A DNA stretch of 64,000 bases from Ursus arctos (Eukaryota; Chordata; Mammalia; Carnivora; Ursidae): positions 19,514,850 through 19,578,849 of the forward strand of contig NW_026623019.1 of assembly GCF_023065955.2 (NCBI RefSeq), read 5' to 3'. Position 1 is the stretch's first letter; the number at the start of each line of letters is the position of its first letter. A model generated the notes under the pieces. The model was not told the origin of the DNA and made no database searches. It saw only the letters and a program-made list of their open reading frames with translations. The translations under genes were made by a program, and so were the position numbers. Positions 56,326 to 64,000 of the stretch are shown in pieces.

Positions 56326-58699
56326 CTCCCATATTCTTTCACAAAATTATTTTAGCTATTCTCAGGCCTCTTGCTTTCCATATAAGCTTTAGAATAAGCT
56401 TCCCTATGGCTGGAAAATCCTTGAGGGTTTTAATAGTCATTGTGTTAAGCCTATTAACGTGGGGACAGTTGACATCTTTGCTATGTCTTGTCTTCTAGTC
56501 TGTGTACAGGGTATGTCTTTCCATTTGTTTGGGACTTCCTTGATTCTCTTCATCAGCATTTTGTGATTTTTAGCATACAGATCCTGTAAATGATTAAGTA
56601 GGCTTATATCTAAATGTTTAATTTTATTTAAATCCATTGTAAATGGCATTGCATTGTTTTATTTAGTCTTCCACATGTTTATTGTTAGTATATGGATATA
56701 CAATTGATTTTTGTGTTGATCTTGTACCCTACAACATTGACTAACTTATTATTTCTGGGAGCGTTTTGTAGATTCCTAGGAAATTTCTCATTTAGATAAT
56801 CATGCCATCTGCAGGTAGGGACAGTTTTATTTCTCCTTATTCAATATCTATACCTTTTGTCTTTTAAATAAAATTCTGATTTTTTTAACTTTTAAATTTA
56901 TGTATTTGTTTATTTTTGCTTTATTCTTCTGGCTGGAACCCTCAGTAATATATTGAACCAGTAAGAGTAGGGAGAGCAGACATCATTACCGTGTTCCTGA
57001 TCATACAGAGAAAATATCCAATCTTTCACAATTAGTATAATGCTAGATACAGGCTGTTTGTGGATCATCTTTATGAGTTTGAGTAGTTTTTTCATTTCTA
57101 GCTTGCATAGTTTTTTTTTTTCCTTTCTTTTTAAAATCATGAATGGGATTGGATTTTGTCAAATGCTTTTCTGCATAAATGAATATGATCACATGAATTT
57201 TTTTTCTTTGGCTTACTGATATGGTGGATTACAGTGTTTGGTTTTCAAATATTTAACCAACTTCGCATAACTGGATAAATCCCACTTGGACATGGTATGT
57301 TATTCTTCTATATATTTCTGGATTTAATGTATTAATATTTGATTGGGGATTTTTACAGCTAAATTCATGAGAAGTATTGGCCTTTAGTTTTTTTCTTTCT
57401 ATACTATCTTTGTCTGGTTTGGTATCGAGATTATATTGACCTCATAAAATGAATTAGGAAGCAGTCCCTCTACTTATATTTCTTATAAAAAATTGTGTAA
57501 AAGTGGTGTCAATTCTTAAAAATCTTTGGTAAAATTGAAATCACATAAGCCTGAATATCTCTTTTGGGAGTATTTAAATGAAAAGTTCAGTGTTTTTAAT
57601 GGTTATATAAAAATTCAGATTATCTATTTCATCTTGGCTGAGTTTTAAGAGTTTGCAGTTTAGAAGCATGGGTTCATTTCTATTATGTCTTGAATTTATA
57701 GTGTAGACTTGTTCATTAGAACTTGTTTCTTATTATCCTGCAGGATATGTCATGATATTCCTCGTTACATTTCTGATATTTATAATTTGCGTTTTCTTTT
57801 TATCTTTGTTAGTCTTACAAGATTTTTATTAGACTTTTTTTTTCAAAGAAACACCTTTTTGTTTCACTGATTTTTCCCTATTATTTTCATATTTTCAGTT
57901 GCATTGATTTCTACTTTTATCTCTATTATTTCCTTCCTGCTGCTTACTTTGAGTTCATTTTTCTCCTCTTTTTCTAGTATCTTAATATATAAAATTAAAA
58001 TATTACTTTGAAATATTTTCTTTTTTCTAAGTTAGTGTTATAAATTTCCCTTCAGCATTTGTTTAGCCGCATTCCATAAATTTTGATCTGTTACATTTTC
58101 ATTTTATTTTCGCTGATGCATTCTTGAAAATTTCCTTGAGACTTCCTTTCTGACCCATGAATTACTTGGGAGTGTAGTTGTCATGTCTTTGAAGATTTCC
58201 CTGTTGTCTTTCTGTTATTAATTTCTAGTCTGATTCCATTTGAGTCAGAGAACATATTGTGTATGATTTCAATTCTTTTAAATTTGCTACTATATGTTTT
58301 ATGACCCAGTATATGGTCTACGAGTGAATGTTTCATGAACACGTGAAAGAAATATGGATTCTGCTCTCGTTGAGTACAGCGTGTTTTATAAACGTCACTT
58401 AAATCCTGTGGATTTATGCTGATGTTCAGGTCTATTTCCTTGCTGATTTGTTATCTACTAGTTCTATCAATTGCTATGTTGAAGTCTCAAATAATAATTA
58501 TAGATATTTGCTATTTCCCCTTTGAGCTCTTTCAGTGTTCACTTCACGTGTTTTAAAGGTCTGTTATTCAATGCACACACATGTAGCACCACTATATCAT
58601 CACTTGGTCCTGTTATTCTTGTGTAATGTCCCTCTTTGTCCCCAGTAATTTCCTTTGCTCCAAAGTCTACTTTATCCGTGATTAATATAGTTGCTCCTG

Positions 58700-58902
58700 G
58701 GGCGCTTGGGTAGTGCAGTCGTTAAGCGTCTAACCTTTGGCTCAGGGCGTGATCCTGGCGTTACGGGATCGAGTCCCACATCAGGCTCCTCCGCTGGGAG
58801 CCTGCTTCTTCCTCTCCCACTCCCCCTGCTTGTGTTCCCTCTCTCGCTGGCTGTCTCTCTGTCACATAAATAAATAAAATCTTTAAAAAAATAAATAAAT
58901 AA

Positions 58903-58941
<39 letters not shown>

Positions 58942-58948
58942 AATAAAA
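58700..58948 (+). mobile_element. SINEC carnivore SINE, young bear-type, long (AAAT)n tail
   Basis: GGGCGCTTGGGTAGTGCAG head, GATCCTGGCGTTACGGGATC block and an (AAAT)n tail of about 15 units. Exact 16-bp duplication AATATAGTTGCTCCTG at 58684-58699 and 58949-58964, inside the minus-strand L1. Confidence 0.97.
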
Positions 58949-59650
58949 AATATAGTTGCTCCTGTCTTTTTTGACTAATGGTCATGTGACATATCTTTTT
59001 CATCCTTTTACTTCTAAACTACCTATAGCATGGTTGAAGTAAGTTCATTATAGATAATATATAGTTGGATCATGCTCGATCTTTTTTAAGTTCATTCGAC
59101 CAATCAGTTATTTAGATCTCTTACATTTAATATAATATTGCTGTATTGAAGATTAGGTCTGCCGGTTTTTTGTTCTTGTTTTTTTACCTTTGTTTCTCAT
59201 TACTCTTTCTCTTTCCTTGCCTTTGTGTGGGTTACTTGGACATTCCATTTTAGTTTATTTAGAATCCTTTGAGTATATTGTTTTGCATAATTTTCTTAGT
59301 GGTTTCTCTTCATATTAATTCATATATAATTATCAGTATTCATATATAATTATCACAGCCTACTGGAATCAGTGTATATTATCTCAAGTGAAGTTTCAGA
59401 ATTCTACTTTCATTAAGGTTTCTTAAACTTCCCTACTTTTAAAGTATAATAGCTAATATTTCCTCTGTGTACATTGAGAACCACATCAGATGATGTCATA
59501 ATTTTTGCTTAAAAAACTCATGAGGTGAATGATAGTCTATTATATTTATCCCTATTTTTACCCATTCCACTATTCCCCTTTTCTTTCTGAAGTTCCCAGT
59601 CTTCTGTCATTGTTTTCTTTCTGTTTTCAGAACTTCAATCCCAGCAGGTG

Positions 59651-60040
59651 CTATCTGGATTTCCCAGTGTCATTGGGTATGAGTTTCAGAAAAACCAAGC
59701 CTAGATCATTTAGTGCTAGTGGGTTGAGCATGGGATGCTGGGCCTGTTATAGCAGATAACACCTCTCTGACTCTGCTTCTATTATGACCTATCTCCCTCC
59801 TCCCTCTCTCTCTCTCTTTCTCCCTTTCTCTCTTTTTCTCTCTCTCTCTCTATCATTCACTCACTCACTCACTCACTACAGCTGGGAATGGTTCTCTGCT
59901 TTTAAGGACTCATGCAATTAAGTTTGTTTCATGTGACAATTCAGGATAATCTATCTCAAGGTCTACAACTTTAGTCGTATCTGTGAAGTCTTTTTTGTTT
60001 ACATATAAGGTAACATATTCATAGGTTCTGGAGATTAGGA
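59651..60040. other. Unique sequence with CT/ACTC low complexity
   Basis: A (CT)n tract at 59801-59852 followed by (ACTC)n at 59857-59876. No gene. Confidence 0.5.
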
Positions 60041-60044
60041 TGAG

Positions 60045-60200
60045 GACATCTTTAAGGGCCATTACTCTGCCTACCAGACCCTTAGTAAGTGGCCCTGAGA
60101 AAATTACTGAATTTCTCTAGGCTAATATCCCTACCTATACAATGGAATGCAAGATATCAAGTTGATATAATGAAAATAAATGCATATATACGAAAACAAC
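60045..60200 (+). mobile_element. MIR SINE (plus orientation)
   Basis: GTAAGTGGCCCTGAGAAAAT, CTGAATTTCTCTAGGCTAATA and CTACCTATACAATGGAATGC are MIR core words in order. Confidence 0.6.
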
Positions 60201-60899
60201 TAGTTCAGAAAATACCAGAGTTCATTCTCTTGAACAGTTACTTTTTTAAACACAGAACTGAGGAGTTTCAGGGTCCAAGTGCTTTGAGATAATTTGAATT
60301 AATTTGAATTATCTGAATTATCTGAGTGACAATTAGCTAAGTACAGGTGTAAAGCATCCGATTTCCACCCTGGTATTCTTTACTTTTTCATCCTATTAAA
60401 TCCAGCCTTGTCTAGGTCCAGCCAATAGATTCAGAGCTTGTTTTACTGTTAACACAAGTTCAGTTTAAATTCTCTCTACATCTAGTGTTAGCTCAGAGCA
60501 GGTATCTTTAGATGTCCATTCTTTTCTCTTATTCCCAACAGCATGGACTTAAATCCTTGGGCAGATTTTTTTACCCACCATAATTTTCTGCTTCTATTCC
60601 TAGCAAGCCAAGACTCCTACTGATGAATCTAGACATCCCATAGAACCCATTGGGAGTGTACCATATGTTTGTTAAAGCAGATACAATGAGATTGTATTAT
60701 TGTCATTCTTTGTAGTGGAAAGAGAAGAAAACAATTTTATTTTTTAGCTGTCAACTAAGTGGGCAAATGGGCTCTTCCCTCTGCTGTTCTCCCTGTACGA
60801 AATTAAGGGTCGAATAGTCTCTCTGGAAGGGATCAAAGTAGTTCAAATAAATCAAATTTCTGACTACATGATTAGGAAACTACGGCTGAGAGAGCTAAT
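60201..60899. other. Unique sequence
   Basis: No gene or repeat recognised, apart from short AATTTGAATTA and ATTATCTGA repeats near 60290-60322. Confidence 0.35.
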
Positions 60900-61240
60900 T
60901 TATGTGTCAACTTGGCTGGGCCAACATGCCCAGAAATTTGGTAAAATGCTATTCTGGATATTTTTGTGAGGGTACTTTTAGATGAGATTAACATTCAAAT
61001 TGGTGGAATTTGAGTAGATTATATTCCATCATAGGGGTGGTCCTCATTCAATCAGTTGAAGTCCTTACTAGGCCAAAGACTTACCTTCTCCTACCAAGAA
61101 AGAATTCTGCAAGCAAACTGCCTTTGGACCCAAACTGCAACTCTTTCCAGGGTCTCTAGACTGTCTGCTTTGTAGATTTTGGATTTACCAAGGCTCCACA
61201 GTTGTGTGAACCAAATCATTAAAATAGATCTCGCTATATA

Positions 61241-61284
<44 letters not shown>

Positions 61285-61320
61285 CTGTTTCTATGGAGAA
61301 CCTGGACTAATATAGTGGCC
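60900..61320 (+). mobile_element. LTR-like repeat (MaLR-age), with embedded (GT)n
   Basis: TTATGTGTCAACTTGGCTGGG, TTTTGTGAGGGTACTTTTAGA, CCTCATTCAATCAGTTGAAG, CTGGACTAATAT follow an old mammalian LTR-like repeat, and (GT)n at 61241-61281 sits where related copies carry a TA/GT run. Subfamily unresolved. Confidence 0.6.
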
Positions 61321-61438
61321 CAGGTAGATATCATGATGGGCCCAAGTTCACCCAAGTAGAAAGTAGTACCACAAGAACTGGAACTTGAGTCTCATGACTC
61401 ATTCAACCATGGTCTTTCATCAACAGAAATCCATAACT

Positions 61439-61653
61439 GGGGTCAGCAAACCAGGGTGCGCTGACCAACTCTTCCCTGATTCCAGGTAGTGTAAATAAAG
61501 CTTTACTTGAACACAGCTCATTCGTTAATACATTGCACATAGTTGTTTCTTTACCACAACAGCAGAGTTGGGTAGTTGTGACACAGTGCATGGCCCATGA
61601 AACTTAAAATATTTACTATCTGACCCTTTACAGGAAAGATCTGCTGACCCTTG
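61439..61653. mobile_element. hAT-type non-autonomous element with terminal inverted repeats
   Basis: Ends GGGGTCAGCAAAC and CTGCTGACCCTT are reverse complements with little change. Inner words CTTTACTTGAACACAGC, TAATACATTGCACATAG, GTTGGGTAGTTGTGACA and AAATATTTACTATCTGACCC follow the same family as the element at 35717, in the opposite orientation. Confidence 0.8.
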
Positions 61654-61659
61654 CTCTAA

Positions 61660-62900
61660 GATGCCATTTAATTTCTGACTACACTGAGGAGAATAATTCA
61701 TCCACATTGGGTCAGATGATTAACCTCACGTCCTCTTTAAGCGATAGAACTCTTCAACGCTGGCACTTTTGGCCAATTTGGGGAGACTAGCTGAGGAGGC
61801 AGAAATATTTCTTGCCAGGTGTCTCCAAACCACAATGCCCCCTGATTGTAGACCCTACCTGTTGTAACCACCCACCATTTATTCCTCACTGGCTCTGGTT
61901 TCACATACTTGATAATCAATCTCTTTCTGGGTTCTATCTTGGATGACATGCTCCATGACTAAAATATCTTACTTCACATAATCTGTCCTTGGTATTGTCT
62001 ATTGCACATGATTTGTCCTTGATATTATCTATCCTGAGGTCTTCATCTGTGTCCAGCCGGTCACACCCTATGTTCTGATACTACTACTAATACCACATTT
62101 TATAGGATACATTTGTCTCAGCACTCTGAAATACCCCTTCAGAAACAGTTTGAGACCTGTCACTGGGTTTCAGCCCAGGCGTAAAAGTCAAATTAGTGTC
62201 TCTAGTTGAACCAATGTACTCAGTCAAGACATTTTGTTTCAACATTTATTATGCAAGTAACTTTGATCTCTGCTTGTATGACAAAGTATTTTTTATTGCC
62301 TAAATTACCTGGAAAATTATTTAGAGTCTTCATTTCAGTGGAATATGGAGACTGCCTGTGTTATGACTGTTTCATTATAGTACTTCTAAAATGTGGAATT
62401 AGGCTTTGAGCATTGGCCAAGAGTGGACAGAAGAGGAACTAAAGAATTAAGAGTGAGAAAGACTTCTGATGGAATGGAGACTTCATGAAGATTTGATTTT
62501 GAACCAATAATTTGTTTTCTTTTACTTCCTAAAGAGATCTACGACTTTTCAGATCTGGTATTTCATTCTACTGAGAGAATGATGTAGGTTTTTATACTTG
62601 GAAAAAGTGGGGCAGGCTGAATGTGCTCAGATCACACTAATGCTTTACAGGAATACCTGAAATTAGAACACAGGCTTCCCGATTTTCCTGTCCTATGCTC
62701 TTTTTGGTGGGTGCTGCTGTCTCCTGGGCTTAGCGATAATCATTTTTGACCTTTACTTCTCTAGGCTATTGTGAAGTGATTTTGAGTTTTGTTAGCTTTT
62801 TTATGAGTTTGTACTAAATTGTGTCCATAAAGTAGGCTGAATTCCTCCGGGAGAGATGATAGCTATATACTGTGTTATTACTTAAAAAATGTTGTGTGCG
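61660..62900. other. Unique sequence, no gene recognised
   Basis: Short chance frames only. No interspersed repeat recognised over 1.2 kb. Confidence 0.35.
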
Positions 62901-62993
62901 TTACCTTGTTTTTTCTTTTCTTTTGTCCAGCTGTATCCCGAACTTAAATATATTCTCCAAAATGAAAGACGTGCATCTGGTGGAAAACACTAA
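62872..62993 (+). other. Candidate 3' terminal exon
   Basis: A strong polypyrimidine tract (62906-62926) ends in TGTCCAG at 62930. From 62931 one frame reads LYPELKYIL...ASGGKH then TAA at 62991. A second frame is open to a TAA at about 62995. A possible exon donor GAGGTATGA lies at 63240. I recognise neither peptide, and no poly(A) signal was found to confirm a terminal exon. Confidence 0.22.
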
Positions 62994-64000
62994 TTAAGGG
63001 ACGCAAATTCCTGGTGATTGCTTCTGTCAATGCTTAATAGTACATACTGAGCTTCATTAGTAAATAGGCGACTCAGATCTTTCCCTTGGACCAGATCACA
63101 TAATCGGCCTTTGTGTTGATTTCGCATTCCATTCTTTAGAGACAGAACACATTAGAATAATTGGCTGCTACAGGAAAAGCACAAAGAACTTTCTTATATT
63201 TTTGCGATGCATCCCTTAATAGGGGTTGGAAATGAGATCGGAGGTATGAATGTGAAACTCGGGAGGGCAATGGGAAAAGAATATTGTTTCTTTAAAAATA
63301 TGCTTTCCTTGTTGGCCCAGAAAAAGGAAATGGAAGAAATATGAAGCCAAGGAGAATATAAAAGAAATAATTTGATTTTCGTGTTAACAATGTGAGTGTG
63401 GAATTAGTAAGAATCAGGAACAATCCTTTTCCACCAAGGACTCAGGAGCAAATGAAACCATAAATACTCCCTGCTCTTAGAAAACCCTTCGAAGCAGTAA
63501 TCACAGAAGGGTAAAGGCAATGCGTCAGGGCAGAGGTGTTCGGAGCAAAGGGATGGAAGGAGAACAAAAGGAGAGTGGATATTTTTAGAGCTGTCATTTT
63601 GAAATTTACCTGCTTCTGCTTCAGTGCTGCTTTGCCACCGTATTGGTCCAGTAGAAATCCTCAAAGCTGGGGAAGCCATATTTTAAAATAATAGGATTAG
63701 AGCAAGTGACTTTAATCAAGGCCTCCTTAGTTCAAGAGCACGGAGGAGAATATGGCAAAAGAGTGAGACCACAAGAAATTGTTCACTAAGTAAATTTTCG
63801 CCAAACCTTACTAAGTGGGAGAAATCGACCACCGGATTATGTCCCTTGAAGAAAAGTAAAAATACTGAAAGCAAAGTACAAAGAACGTGAGGCCTGTTTA
63901 GGAAGCAACCTGTATCACTTGGTCACTTGTTGATGATGATGCGTTGGCTGGGACTTATGAGTCCTAATGCTTTACGATGAACGCATTTCCCTGGGTTCTA
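62994..64000. other. Repeat-free, CNE-like sequence
   Basis: No repeats. TAATTAAGGGACG, CTTCATTAGTAAATAGG and GATTTCGCATTCC words occur, with CpG retention around 63100-63260. A minus-strand open frame at 63404-63679 has no recognised domain. Conservation is inferred from appearance only. Confidence 0.35.

Larger units (their letters stand above)
55685..59650 (-). mobile_element. Old L1 ORF2 (minus orientation), long but interrupted
   Basis: Inverted L1 read over nearly 4 kb: ATGTGGTGATATCTTAATATG, CTTTTCATGTGCCTATTTGCC, CAGTACCATTTGTTGAAAAG, GTCATGTCTTTGAAGATTTCC, CTGATTCCATTTGAGTC and TGTGTGGGTTACTTGGACA. SINEs at 56131 and 58700 interrupt it. All frames are broken. It lacks the L1 3' end. 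Confidence 0.8.

Noticed and set aside
63404..63679. 91-codon minus-strand frame
   Set aside because: No family recognised, no splice support, and it lies in sequence that also looks like non-coding DNA.

Overview
This is vertebrate nuclear DNA, and it looks like 64 kb of non-coding sequence: a long intron or a gene desert. The lineage clue is the short interspersed repeat. At least 19 copies of the tRNA-Lys-derived carnivore SINE (SINEC) occur, each starting GGGGCGCCTGGGTGG or a decayed form. The youngest copies share a subfamily body that I know from bears and giant panda, so I infer an arctoid carnivore, most likely a bear. The subfamily assignment is from memory and was not checked against a database.

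No protein-coding gene, tRNA, rRNA or CRISPR array can be supported. The longer open frames lie in SINEs, L1 remnants or chance frames. I give four low-confidence exon-like or small-ORF candidates: an 18-nt and a 36-nt microexon candidate on the + strand near 1.9 and 54.4 kb, a candidate 3' terminal exon near 62.93 kb, and a 49-codon ORF at 17.2 kb.

Layout. 1-10 kb: mostly single-copy sequence with L2, MIR and one old L1 fragment, plus a CpG-retaining block at 8.54-8.85 kb. 10-14.6 kb: a MaLR-like LTR, L2, an L1 3' part, two SINEs and a MIR. 14.6-20.25 kb: the largest repeat-poor island, holding CpG-retaining blocks, G-rich tracts and an AT-rich stretch with many homeodomain-like cores; this is the best candidate for a conserved regulatory cluster. 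20.25-26.2 kb: an L1 3' end, a decayed LTR and scattered SINEs. 26.2-30.4 kb: an old + strand L1 cut up by four SINEs and a hAT element. 30.4-36.2 kb: MER5-like, MIR, a CTCF-like site and a 0.8-kb AT-rich tandem tract. 36.2-40.5 kb: a nest of L1 fragments in both orientations, including one young L1 with a perfect 19-bp target duplication. 40.5-54.7 kb: mostly unique, with MIR, L2, an LTR, two CNE-like blocks and a hairpin at 50.85 kb. 54.7-59.65 kb: two L1 fragments meeting tail to tail. 59.65-64 kb: MIR, LTR, hAT, then a repeat-free block around the candidate terminal exon.

Boundaries of old repeats are approximate (tens of bases). Young SINE and L1 boundaries are set by the target-site duplications I could read.
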